A program made the translations under genes and the position numbers. Positions 16,408 to 24,077 of a stretch of DNA of 64,000 nucleotides are shown here, one piece after another; the stretch's first letter is position 1; each line of letters opens with the position of its first letter. The notes under the pieces are model-generated. The model was not told where the DNA came from. It searched no databases and saw only the letters and a list, made by a program, of their open reading frames with translations. The stretch is from Candidatus Iainarchaeum sp. (lineage in GTDB: Archaea; Iainarchaeota; Iainarchaeia; Iainarchaeales; UBA10219): NCBI GenBank assembly GCA_018304425.1, contig JAGVWE010000002.1, positions 310,001 through 374,000 of the forward strand, read 5' to 3'.

Positions 16408-17526
16408 ATGCCTGGCCTGGATAGCAACGCAAGCGAATTGATGCGCAAGGAGTTCGTCACGGCGGATGTGGAAGAGCCCCTCACCAAAATCATTGGGCGC
16501 ATGCGGCAGTTCAGGCAAGACAACATAGTCATTACCGAGGGGGGCCGGTATGTGGGCATGGTCTCCAAGCGGGAGATGCTGCGGAAGAAGGTGGACTTCC
16601 GGCAGATGAAGGCCAAGAGCGTGCTGGCCAAGTACCCTGCCCTGGAAAGAGGAACTGCCTTGCCGGACATCGTGCAGGCCATGTATTCTTCGGGGGCACG
16701 CGAACTAGCGGTGATACACAAGGGCAGGGCCATCGGCGCGGTAACCGTCAACGAAGTCATCGCGCAGATGAAGAAAATCCCGGAGCTCCGGCAGCTGACC
16801 GCGTCCGAGGTGTGCGTGAAAAACCCTTTGACACTGCGGGAGGACGACAACCTTTCACAGGCCATCAGCCGCATGAAGAAAAGCAACGTCAAAAAAATGC
16901 CGGTCGTGGATGGAGACGGCTTGCTGAAGGGCATCCTGCGCTGGGAAAACCTCATGGAAACCTATCTGCTCCAAGCCGTCGAAAAAAACGAGGTCTACCG
17001 CGCCAACGTGCGGGGCGGCCACACCGCGGACAAGCAATCGGCTCTGAAAGTGCGGGTGGGCGGGATTGCCGGCACCAATTACGTGGTGGCTACGGAACAC
17101 GAATCGCTGGAAAAAATCGTTGACTTCATGAAGGAGCGGGACGCGGTCATCCTGGTCAAGAAGGAGAAGCCGACTGGCATCATCACCTATGGGAACCTGT
17201 TGCGCGCCTTTGAGCGCGTGAACGTCGTGCCCAGGAACATCCAGTGGGTTCACAAGCCGGAACTGGATTCCTTTGAAGAAGCCAAGGTGGACTCGGCGTT
17301 GGCCGAATTCTATGACAAGGCCGAAAAGCGGCTGGAAACGGATATACGCCTGGAAGCGCATTTCAAGGCGTTCCACGCGCAGGGCAAGCGCAAGCAGTAC
17401 TTGCTGCGGCTGCGCCTGTTTTGGGCCGGGAAACTGGCGGAAGCCACTAAGGAAGAGTGGAGTCCTTTGACGGTGGTGCAAAAGGCCATCAAGGCATTGG
17501 AAAATGGTTTTAGGCACAGGATGTAA
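16408..17526 (+). CDS. CBS-domain protein with HPF-like C-terminal tail
   Basis: A 372-residue cytosolic protein. Residues 1-300 hold four CBS motifs in two pairs (for example VTADVEEPLTKIIGRM, SVLAKYPALERGT, CVKNPLTLREDDNLSQAI and YVVATEHESLEKIV), which usually bind adenine nucleotides. The last 70 residues (IRLEAHFKAFHAQGKRKQY to KAIKALENGF) resemble the hibernation-promoting-factor/sigma-54-modulation fold. This suggests an energy-sensing ribosome-associated protein; archaeal CBS-containing ribosome inhibitors have been reported. The ATG at 16408 has GAGGG 7 bp upstream; the TTG at 16390 is less likely. Confidence 0.82.
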   Translation: MPGLDSNASELMRKEFVTADVEEPLTKIIGRMRQFRQDNIVITEGGRYVGMVSKREMLRKKVDFRQMKAKSVLAKYPALERGTALPDIVQAMYSSGARELAVIHKGRAIGAVTVNEVIAQMKKIPELRQLTASEVCVKNPLTLREDDNLSQAISRMKKSNVKKMPVVDGDGLLKGILRWENLMETYLLQAVEKNEVYRANVRGGHTADKQSALKVRVGGIAGTNYVVATEHESLEKIVDFMKERDAVILVKKEKPTGIITYGNLLRAFERVNVVPRNIQWVHKPELDSFEEAKVDSALAEFYDKAEKRLETDIRLEAHFKAFHAQGKRKQYLLRLRLFWAGKLAEATKEEWSPLTVVQKAIKALENGFRHRM

Positions 17527-17538
17527 GGAGGCGGGAAG

Positions 17539-17913
17539 GTGGCGGAAAATGTTTTCGTGTTGAAGTTGAAGGATGACCTGGATGTCGTGGGCGAAGTGGA
17601 GCGGTTCTGCGAAAAGGAGCACATCAAGTACGGGGTGCTGCTGGGAGCAGTCGGCAAGCTGAAGGAATTTGAGGTGGTCGCGTTCCGGGAACGTGGAGTC
17701 ATCGAGAAAAAGTTTTTCAGGGAAGCCCACGAGTTGAACTCTGTTTCAGGCAAGATTCAGTGGCTGGGCGGGAAATACACCAGCCACATCAACGTGGCGG
17801 TGGGCGAGAAGAGCTTCCGCTCAATCAACGGCCAGTTGATGCGGGGAAAGGCTGCAGGGGACCTCGAGTTAACCATCCGGAAAGTGGACCTGGGTAAAAT
17901 AATCGAGGCCTGA
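17539..17913 (+). CDS. PPC/DUF296 domain protein
   Basis: A 124-residue single-domain protein of the PPC (plant and prokaryote conserved, DUF296) family, trimeric proteins that occur alone in prokaryotes and fused to AT-hooks in plants. Family features are VFVLKLKDDLDVVGEVERF, the glycine-rich GVLLGAVGKLKEFEV strand and YTSHINVAVG in place of GxxHxH. The start is a GTG at 17539 with GGAGG 7 bp upstream, 12 bp after the CBS gene, so they are probably one operon. Function in archaea is unproven; nucleotide or DNA binding is the usual guess. Confidence 0.85.
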   Translation: MAENVFVLKLKDDLDVVGEVERFCEKEHIKYGVLLGAVGKLKEFEVVAFRERGVIEKKFFREAHELNSVSGKIQWLGGKYTSHINVAVGEKSFRSINGQLMRGKAAGDLELTIRKVDLGKIIEA

Positions 17914-17925
17914 ACGTGGGAATGG

Positions 17926-18816
17926 CTAGGGCAGCGGAATGGAAAGCGTTTCCACCTGGTTGTCCGAGGCCTTGACGGAAAAAAGGGCGTGAACTGTTTT
18001 TTGGCTGCGGGGCCGTGTCTTGTAGAGGGAGAGGTTCAGGCCCGGGATAACCGCAAAGGCTGGCTCGTATTTGGAGATCTGGCCATCCCCATCCAAGTCG
18101 GAGCCCAGGAACCGTATTTCCTGTCCAGTGCCTGAATGGAGGACGGGCGTGCGGGCGTCCAGCAACAGGTAGAACGCATCCTGGTTTCGTTCCCTGACCA
18201 CGACTGGAGTGTACTGGAATTTGAGGTTACCTTGGCCGGTCAACTGGATGGTTGGAACCAGGGAGTCAAAGGAATTCCGGTAGCTCAGGTAGAACCGGTT
18301 AGCGGGGGAAGCCTGGAAGGGGGGCACGGGCACGCAAACGCCTTGAATGGGTTGGCAAACGGAAATGGAGTGAAATGTTAACAAAGTGAGCGTGTTGGCC
18401 CGTGAGATGCGCGTAACCATGTACTCCATACCGAGAAAGTCAAGGGGTTGGTACTCAGTGGAGAGCACACGATACGGCTGGGCATAATCGGTTTTCCCGT
18501 AGAAGAGGTGTGCGGTTCGCTTGCCGTTCACGAGTTGTCGGCTGACCTTCAACGAAAACGGGACGCCGTTGAAGGGTTCCTTTGGGGAAACGATGAGTTC
18601 TCTTTCTTTGACGCGCGCGTCCAGGACATAGGTCTTGGTGCGGTCAAAGGAGAGGATGGCGTCAAAGGGGCTGGCCTCGACCCGGATGTATAATGGGATT
18701 GAATGGGTTCCCTGTGCATCGGCAAACTCGAATGCGGGGCCCAGCGAAAGGGGTGCTGCCTGCGTGGAGGAAACCAGGGAAAACAAGAACAAGACCGGAA
18801 AGAAAAGGCTGCGCAT
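17926..18816 (-). CDS. Secreted protein with a calcium-type loop
   Basis: A 296-residue protein with a signal peptide (LFFPVLFLFSLVSSTQA) and no further membrane segment, so it is likely secreted. The fold looks beta-rich. One loop reads DLDGDGQISKYE, a good EF-hand or dockerin-type calcium-binding loop, near residue 250. I do not recognise the family. A TTTAAGG box on the plus strand (18840-18847) is centred 27 bp before its ATG; the next gene is divergent with its own TATA box. Confidence 0.75.
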   Translation of the reverse strand: MRSLFFPVLFLFSLVSSTQAAPLSLGPAFEFADAQGTHSIPLYIRVEASPFDAILSFDRTKTYVLDARVKERELIVSPKEPFNGVPFSLKVSRQLVNGKRTAHLFYGKTDYAQPYRVLSTEYQPLDFLGMEYMVTRISRANTLTLLTFHSISVCQPIQGVCVPVPPFQASPANRFYLSYRNSFDSLVPTIQLTGQGNLKFQYTPVVVRERNQDAFYLLLDARTPVLHSGTGQEIRFLGSDLDGDGQISKYEPAFAVIPGLNLSLYKTRPRSQKTVHALFSVKASDNQVETLSIPLP

Positions 18817-18867
18817 GGAAGCAGGAAAAGCCGAAACGCGTTTAAGGGTTCCGGGTCAGGCAAGGGG

Positions 18868-18875
18868 TATAATAA
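18868..18875 (+). promoter_or_regulatory. TATA box of the thioredoxin-fold gene
   Basis: TATAATAA is centred 26-27 bp before the ATG at 18898, fixing that ATG as a leaderless start over the longer frame beginning at 18703. Confidence 0.65.
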
Positions 18876-18897
18876 GTTTTTCCGCTTCAATCCATGC

Positions 18898-19896
18898 ATG
18901 GGGGAGCCGGAAAACGGCAGTGAATGGGTGGGCCAGGAGGCCCCTGAACTCGTGTGCTCGGGGCAGTGGCTGAACTCAAAGCCGTTGACCCTTCAGGGTT
19001 TGAAGGGAACGGTAGTGCTGCTGGATTTCCTGAGTTACAGCTGCGTGAACTGCATCCGCACCTTCCCGTTCCTCAACCAATGGTATGAGCGGTACAGGGA
19101 ACAGGGGCTTGAAATCATCGGCATCCACACCCCTGAATTCGAGTTCGAAAAGGATGCGGGAAACCTGGAAGCGGCCCTGAAAACGCATGGCCTGCGGTTT
19201 CCGGTCATGCAGGACAATGACTATCTTACGTGGAAGGCGTTCCACAACAATTACTGGCCCAGGAAGTTTTTGCTGGACCGGACCGGCAAAATCGTGTACG
19301 ACCACGTGGGCGAGGGCGCCTATGGGGAGACGGAGAAAAAGATGCGGGAACTGCTGGAGGTGAAGGGGCGTGGCCTGACCGGGAAGCCGGCTGGACAAAG
19401 CCTTTTCGCTGGGCTCTCCGAGCCGCTGACGGGGGAATTGTATGTCGGCTATGCCCGTGGAATCATTGGAAACATTGAAGGATATGAGCCAGACCATGAA
19501 ATCGAGTACGCGGAACCGGAGTACCGGGAGGACGGCATAGTCTATGTCAAGGGGACTTGGATGAGCCGCGCCCAGTACATGCATCATTCACGGGACACGC
19601 AGGGCAGAAACGATTTCGCGTGGGTGCGGTATACTGGGCGGAGCGCGAACGCCGTGATGGGCCCAGCGTATGGGAAGCGCTTCACGGTCTTCCTTGAAGT
19701 GGACGGCCACCCGTTGAAGAAATCCGAGGCTGGCCTGGACGTGTCATTTGACGAAAGAGGCCGGTCATTCGTGGAAGTCCGGCAGCCACGGATGTACGGC
19801 CTGGTGGGGGGTGGCATGCCCTTGGGGGGACATGAACTGAAGTTGGTGTGCGATTCCAGGGAGTTCTGCCTGTACACCTTTACCTTTGGCTTGTAG
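18898..19896 (+). CDS. Thioredoxin-like protein (TlpA/DipZ C-terminal type)
   Basis: A 332-residue two-domain protein. Residues 10-160 form a TlpA/AhpC-like thioredoxin fold with the redox pair Cys49-x2-Cys52 (YSCVNCIRTFPFL) and the cis-Pro region near YWPRKFLLD. Residues 190-332 resemble the carbohydrate-binding-like domain that follows thioredoxin in DipZ proteins (YFTFGL-type end, HELKLVC). DipZ homologues also carry a CcdA membrane domain, which is absent here and there is no signal peptide, so this form may act in the cytoplasm. Confidence 0.85.
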   Translation: MGEPENGSEWVGQEAPELVCSGQWLNSKPLTLQGLKGTVVLLDFLSYSCVNCIRTFPFLNQWYERYREQGLEIIGIHTPEFEFEKDAGNLEAALKTHGLRFPVMQDNDYLTWKAFHNNYWPRKFLLDRTGKIVYDHVGEGAYGETEKKMRELLEVKGRGLTGKPAGQSLFAGLSEPLTGELYVGYARGIIGNIEGYEPDHEIEYAEPEYREDGIVYVKGTWMSRAQYMHHSRDTQGRNDFAWVRYTGRSANAVMGPAYGKRFTVFLEVDGHPLKKSEAGLDVSFDERGRSFVEVRQPRMYGLVGGGMPLGGHELKLVCDSREFCLYTFTFGL

Positions 19897-19915
19897 TCAA
19901 CTGATGGGTTCCTTG

Positions 19916-19981
19916 CCGAGGTCAGCGACCGATGGGCAGCAACCGAGGTCCGCGACCGAGGTCAATGACTGAGGTCAATGA
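19916..19981. repeat. Five tandem 13-bp repeats
   Basis: Units CCGAGGTCAGCGA, CCGATGGGCAGCA, CCGAGGTCCGCGA, CCGAGGTCAATGA and CTGAGGTCAATGA run almost end to end (one extra base after the second). They fill the gap between the thioredoxin-fold gene and the convergent KaiC-like gene and extend into its last codons. No ORF reads through them in the plus direction. Confidence 0.7.
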
Positions 19982-20528
19982 CCGCGTCGGCAAACAAGGC
20001 AAGGTCCTGCAACAGGGCGGAATCCCTGTCCTCAACCAGGGCAAGGAAGACGCCGCGCGCGTTTGACTCCCGCACCTTGTTCATGAGGTGCCGCACGAAC
20101 TTGGCGGAATCCGCTTCCTCGTTGTAGAGCAGCAGCGTGCTGAGAGAATCGAAGAACACCAGCTGGATTCCTTCCACGTCAATGGCCTTGGAGAGGGTTA
20201 GCTCCAGTTCAGTCAGGGCACCCGGGTTTGAAACGAACTGGACTTTTATTTCCTGGCTGCGGGGCGGCATCTTTTTCTCGGTGGAAATGGGTCTTATGGA
20301 CATGCTTTTGGTGATGCAGTCCACGAAGTAAAGGTTGGTTGCGGCGAGGGATTCCCGCTGGAACTGGTCGAATAATACCCTGGCAGACCGTCCAATGGTT
20401 GCATAGCAGAGACGGGGGTAGGCAGGACTGAACGCCTTGAGGAGAGCCGGAATGGCGGACGCATAGCCTTCCCTTGGAATGAGGAGGACTATGTTCTGGT
20501 TGGACTGGATTGCTTCAAGGGGGTTCAT
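19962..20528 (-). CDS. KaiC-like protein lacking a P-loop (paralogue 1)
   Basis: A 188-residue protein with the core strand pattern of the RAD55/KaiC ATPase family: NIVLLIPREGYASAIPALL where Walker A would be (no GKT), LYFVDCITKSM, and LVFFDSLSTLLLYN as the Walker B-like strand, then FVRHLMNKVRESNARGVFLAL. Two paralogues lie at 20968 and 32488. It cannot bind ATP in the standard way, so a scaffold or signalling role is likely. The ATG at 20528 follows the receiver gene by 10 bp, indicating an operon. Confidence 0.75.
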   Translation of the reverse strand: MNPLEAIQSNQNIVLLIPREGYASAIPALLKAFSPAYPRLCYATIGRSARVLFDQFQRESLAATNLYFVDCITKSMSIRPISTEKKMPPRSQEIKVQFVSNPGALTELELTLSKAIDVEGIQLVFFDSLSTLLLYNEEADSAKFVRHLMNKVRESNARGVFLALVEDRDSALLQDLALFADAVIDLSH

Positions 20529-20538
20529 GGCTTGCAAC

Positions 20539-20907
20539 CTATCCCAGCAGGCGCCGCAGCGTGGAGACGAATTCATGGACGCTGAGGGGCTTTTGCACGT
20601 ATTCCACGGAAGCGAATTGTTTGATGACGCCCCTTCCAGTCGTGGAGGAATCGGCCACGGTCAGGAAAACCACGCGAAGGTTCTTGAGCCTTGGATTCGA
20701 GTGAATGGCTTCCAGGACTTGCTTGCCGGACATCCCAGGCATGAACAGGTCCAACAAGACCAGGTCGAAGTCCCCTTCCTTCATGGCAGCGAGGGCTTCT
20801 TCGCCGGAGGAAGCCGCGCGCACGTCGCAGCCCTCTTTTTTGGCCAGGCCGACATAGAGGTCCAGGATGTCCCTTTCATCGTCCACGATGAGGATTTTTT
20901 TTCCCAT
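20539..20907 (-). CDS. CheY-like response-regulator receiver
   Basis: A 122-residue stand-alone receiver domain. The acidic pair Asp9/Asp10, phospho-acceptor Asp53 (LLDLFMPG), Thr83 (FLTVAD) and Lys106 (YVQKP) are all in place, so it should be phosphorylated by a histidine kinase, none of which is coded in the window. It has no output domain and sits between two P-loop-less KaiC-like genes next to the pilus locus, suggesting it acts with them, perhaps on pilus activity. Confidence 0.92.
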   Translation of the reverse strand: MGKKILIVDDERDILDLYVGLAKKEGCDVRAASSGEEALAAMKEGDFDLVLLDLFMPGMSGKQVLEAIHSNPRLKNLRVVFLTVADSSTTGRGVIKQFASVEYVQKPLSVHEFVSTLRRLLG

Positions 20908-20967
20908 GCGGGTTCAACCCAAGGAATAGGACGGCAAGCCTTAATAAGTTTTACGAAGCGGCTTCGT

Positions 20968-21456
20968 TTAGGGCTTTATAACCCGGTCGACAAAGGGTTC
21001 CATCTGGGAAAGCATGCCGGTTGCCTCTTCGCTGGCCAGACAGGTTAAAACACCTTGCACTCCCTTGACCCTGAGCATGGTGGTGAGCGCGTGCACGAAC
21101 TTGGCAACGGTTTTCTGGTCCCGGTAGAGGAGCAACACCGAGATGGAGTCGAACAAGAGCACGGGGCACTTTTTGGCGTCCAGCACCCTTGAAATGGCGA
21201 GCAACAGATCGGTGAGCGCATTCGGGCCGTCCAGGTAAAGCGCTTTCCCGGATGGAATGAACCGCTTGGCAACGGTTTGCGTGCACGCGTCGATGAACTC
21301 GAACTTGTTGTAGTTGATGTTGTTTTGCTCGAACACCTGGACAATGGATTGAAGCATCTTGGTGAGGGTAACATAGCAGACCGAGTCAAAGGACTGGTCG
21401 AGTTCCCTGCACGCGTCCAGGAGCTTCAAGGAATAGGCGTCCCCTGGCAGTGCCAA
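20968..21456 (-). CDS. KaiC-like protein lacking a P-loop (paralogue 2), start uncertain
   Basis: A second member of the local family: VLLALPGDAYSLKLLDA in the Walker A position, FEFIDACTQTV, VLLFDSISVLLLYRD as Walker B-like strand and FVHALTTMLR. The only ordinary start is a TTG at 21456, which cuts the first beta-strand. Homology to paralogue 1 extends back to an ATC codon at 21492 (IKLELSGSEQ), and GGGGG stands 6 bp before that ATC, so translation may begin there. A GTTCTTTAAACC box near 21543 could be its promoter. Confidence 0.7.
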   Translation of the reverse strand: MALPGDAYSLKLLDACRELDQSFDSVCYVTLTKMLQSIVQVFEQNNINYNKFEFIDACTQTVAKRFIPSGKALYLDGPNALTDLLLAISRVLDAKKCPVLLFDSISVLLLYRDQKTVAKFVHALTTMLRVKGVQGVLTCLASEEATGMLSQMEPFVDRVIKP

Positions 21457-21564
21457 GAGGACTTGCTCGCTTCCGGAGAGCTCCAGTTTGATGGTATTCC
21501 CCCAAAAAAGTCAAAGGCAAAAGAAAGAAAGGGGAAAGGGTTTAAAGAACCCCTTCGTTTGGCC

Positions 21565-22047
21565 TTAGTTCTGGCATTTGCCTACCAGGGGCCTATCCCC
21601 TACCTGCACCTTGCCGGTGAGATTAGCCGTATTATAGGTCAGGCTGGCCTCGTAGGAAAAGGTCTTGGTGTCTCCCAGGTCCGTGCAGTCGTCTCCGGCC
21701 GTTGAATAGGTGCCGGAGACGCTGGCCGTCTTGCCCGCACCCACAACGGTGTCGGAAACCGACAGCGCGGTGGCCGCGGTAGTGGGGCCATCCAGGGTTA
21801 TCTCGGTCAGGGTAAGGGACTGCTCGGTGTTGTTGCGCAAAACAAAGGTGTACGCCGTGTCGTCAAAATCGTATTCGAGGACGGCGAAGGGGGAAGCGCC
21901 CCGCCAATAGGCCGCGCTCTGCTGCTCGGTAGTGCTGCCTCCAATGCCCGGCACAAAGCCCAGCACGCCCACCACAACCAATGCGATGACGATGACCACT
22001 GCCAAAATGATTAGGTACTCGGTTGTCCCCTGTCCCTTGAAATCCAT
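21565..22047 (-). CDS. Type IV pilin-like protein, class III signal peptide
   Basis: A 160-residue probable major pilin. The N-terminus MDFKGQGTTEYLIILAVV is a class III signal: a short basic leader, cleavage by a prepilin peptidase just before QGTTE, and a hydrophobic helix for filament packing. The rest is beta-rich and Thr/Ser-rich with one Cys pair (DDCTD, GKCQN). Unlike most first genes here it has a leader of about 30 bases with TTTGGAGGG 8 bp before the ATG and a TTTATAAAC box near 22106, which would suit strong expression. Confidence 0.88.
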   Translation of the reverse strand: MDFKGQGTTEYLIILAVVIVIALVVVGVLGFVPGIGGSTTEQQSAAYWRGASPFAVLEYDFDDTAYTFVLRNNTEQSLTLTEITLDGPTTAATALSVSDTVVGAGKTASVSGTYSTAGDDCTDLGDTKTFSYEASLTYNTANLTGKVQVGDRPLVGKCQN

Positions 22048-22112
22048 TTCATTCCCTCCAAACAGAAAGTGGTGAAAAGTGATTATTGTAGGGCATTCAC
22101 GTTTATAAACCT

Positions 22113-23189
22113 TTAGGGCAGGGGCAGGACGACGGCCAGGAAGGCGCGGGCCAAAGCGAATACAAGGAAGGAAACCAGGAGTATCCCTGGAAAGTATTTG
22201 AGGCCCAGTTTGGCCTTGCCCATGGAGAGCACGCCCACGAAGAGGCTGGCCAGCAAAGCGTTGCCCACCAGGAGGAGCAGCGCCGTTTGCGACATGAAAT
22301 CGCTTGAGAGTTCGCTGGACGTGGCGAGGAAGCCCAGGCCGGTTTCGTTGACGGCTGAGTTCCGGGTCTTGGATTGAATGGATTGAAGCATGTCCAGGAA
22401 CTGGACTGAGACGGCCATCAGGCCCGGCGTTGCGACCATGACGATGAAGACCACGAAGATGACGTACATCTTGGTGCTGGACTGGAGTTCTTTCCTGAGT
22501 TCCTGGGTTTGCCGGATGTCAAAGGCACTGGATTCCAGGAGCTTGGAGAGTCTTCCCCCGGACTTCATGGCCTGTGAGAAAAAGGTGACAAAACCCTGGA
22601 GCGTGTCCGACTTGATGCGGTTGGAGAGCTCGGACAAGGCCTGATTGAAGGAAGTGGTGCCAAGGGATTTCGAGACCGCGTACCTGACTTCCTCGGAGAG
22701 GGGCCCGAACTCGGGGCGGGCCGCGGCCTGGAACGAATGGAAGGGAGTCATGCCCGCGTTGATGTTCGAGGAAACCAGCAGCAGGAAGTCCGGCAGCACA
22801 CCTTCCACCATCCGGGCCCTTCCCTCGATGAGGTAGTAGAGGTGGAGGAAGTAGAGCAGCAACACGAGGGCCAGGCAGGCCAGGCCGGCCAGTAGGGAAG
22901 CTAGGAGTGGGATGACCGGTATTATCAGGACCAGCGGTTCCCTGCCCAGGGGAAGGGAAAGGGGGAACTCGTATTCGGGGAAATACAGGAAGCCCAGCAG
23001 GCGGTAGGCGTTGTAGACCAGGAGGAACGCCGCGAGGCCCAAGAGGAAGGCGGCCAGCAGCCGCTTGCCCAGCCATTCGTCGGCGTCGCCTTCAAACGCG
23101 GCATAGTTGAGCGCTTTCCGCAGCCGCTGCTCCCTGAACTTCTTGGAAGAAAAATCAGAGAAGCGAAGGGCGAGGCCGCGCAGGATCAT
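22113..23189 (-). CDS. Type IV pilus inner-membrane protein (TadC/GspF type)
   Basis: A 358-residue polytopic platform protein for pilus assembly. It has four or more membrane helices (LLAAFLLGLAAFLLVY, LACLALVLLLYFLHLY, VIFVVFIVMVATPGL and two near the C-terminus) around a T2SSF domain with the signature ARMVEGVLPDFLLLVSSNINAGMTPFHSFQ and SGGRLSKLLESS. The start at 23189 overlaps the stop of the upstream partner as ATGA; the longer frame to 23501 is antisense-like overlap and rejected. It works with the partner membrane protein and ATPase next door. Confidence 0.9.
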   Translation of the reverse strand: MILRGLALRFSDFSSKKFREQRLRKALNYAAFEGDADEWLGKRLLAAFLLGLAAFLLVYNAYRLLGFLYFPEYEFPLSLPLGREPLVLIIPVIPLLASLLAGLACLALVLLLYFLHLYYLIEGRARMVEGVLPDFLLLVSSNINAGMTPFHSFQAAARPEFGPLSEEVRYAVSKSLGTTSFNQALSELSNRIKSDTLQGFVTFFSQAMKSGGRLSKLLESSAFDIRQTQELRKELQSSTKMYVIFVVFIVMVATPGLMAVSVQFLDMLQSIQSKTRNSAVNETGLGFLATSSELSSDFMSQTALLLLVGNALLASLFVGVLSMGKAKLGLKYFPGILLVSFLVFALARAFLAVVLPLP

Positions 23190-24073
23190 AGGTACACCCT
23201 TGGAATCCGTGTCTTGATGAAGCCGATGAGGGCGGCTTGGAACAAAAAAGAGGCCAGCACCGTGCCATAGATGTTGCTCGGACCGATGCTGCTGCCGGAA
23301 AGGGAGGAAAGGATGACCATGAAGGTGATGCCAAGAGTTGGAACGGCCGTGGCCAGCAGGAGGTAGAGCAGGATCCACAGGTTGAGTTCGGCCGCGTAAT
23401 CCTTGATGGACCTGAACTGGTGGTTCATTAGCATGGACACTACCGAATTCAGGGCGCCCTGAATGGAGGCGCCGGACTGCATGGAGGTAAGCAGCTGCCA
23501 ACAGGTTTTCTTGAGATAATCCGATTTTGTCTTGAGTGCCAGGCGTTCCAGGGCTTGTCTCTCGGAGAGGCCGGCCGAAACGTCTTTGACGACGCCCTCA
23601 AATTCATTGGACACGACCCCGAAATTTCCCTTGGAGGCATTGACCATGGCGTCGTAGAGGCTCACCCCGCTCGTGACCTGCACCTGCATGCCTTTCAAGG
23701 CAAACAAGAGGTTTTGGTCGATGCCGGCCGCCACCTGCTTGGCAAGGAGTCCGGGGTAAACGAGGTGGATGCCGAAGAACAGGAAGAAAAACAATAGGCT
23801 CAGGGCAGCTGACAGGACAACCGATTGCTCGGATAACAGCTGTTCTCGGACGTAAAAAATTCCTGCGAACAGCGCGAAAAAGAACAAGCCGTAGAGGAGA
23901 GCTGAAAGGAAGCACGCGGTCAGGTATTGCTCGGCCGAGACGGGAAGTTCGGCCCGCTTCAAATCATATTTCGTGTTGTAAAAAACGTTGGAAAGGGTCT
24001 TGCCAATCCAGGTCAGTCTCCTGGAAAGCCTGTTCGCGCCTTCCAGGGAAAAAAGCAGGAACCGCACGCGCAT
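23186..24073 (-). CDS. Type IV pilus inner-membrane protein (TadB/GspF type)
   Basis: A 295-residue second platform protein with the same T2SSF pattern: KQVAAGIDQNLLFALKGMQVQ followed by VTSGVSLYDAM, then LTSMQSGASIQGALNSVVSML and paired C-terminal helices. Having two T2SSF proteins side by side matches archaeal Tad-like pili (TadB plus TadC). It overlaps the next gene by 4 bp and starts 4 bp after the ATPase stop, so the ATPase and both membrane proteins form one translation-coupled set. Confidence 0.9.
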   Translation of the reverse strand: MRVRFLLFSLEGANRLSRRLTWIGKTLSNVFYNTKYDLKRAELPVSAEQYLTACFLSALLYGLFFFALFAGIFYVREQLLSEQSVVLSAALSLLFFFLFFGIHLVYPGLLAKQVAAGIDQNLLFALKGMQVQVTSGVSLYDAMVNASKGNFGVVSNEFEGVVKDVSAGLSERQALERLALKTKSDYLKKTCWQLLTSMQSGASIQGALNSVVSMLMNHQFRSIKDYAAELNLWILLYLLLATAVPTLGITFMVILSSLSGSSIGPSNIYGTVLASFLFQAALIGFIKTRIPRVYL

Positions 24074-24077
24074 GGAA

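Noticed and set aside
16290-16955. N-terminal extension of pus10 by about 220 codons
   Set aside because: The stretch is antisense to the CBS gene, and a promoter-like box lies 24 bp before the chosen start.
19916-19981. Tandem repeats as a CRISPR array
   Set aside because: Units are 13 bp and contiguous with no spacers.
23190-23501. Extension of the TadC-like gene upstream
   Set aside because: It overlaps the partner TadB-like gene in another frame and gives no membrane or family signal; the ATGA overlap marks the start.
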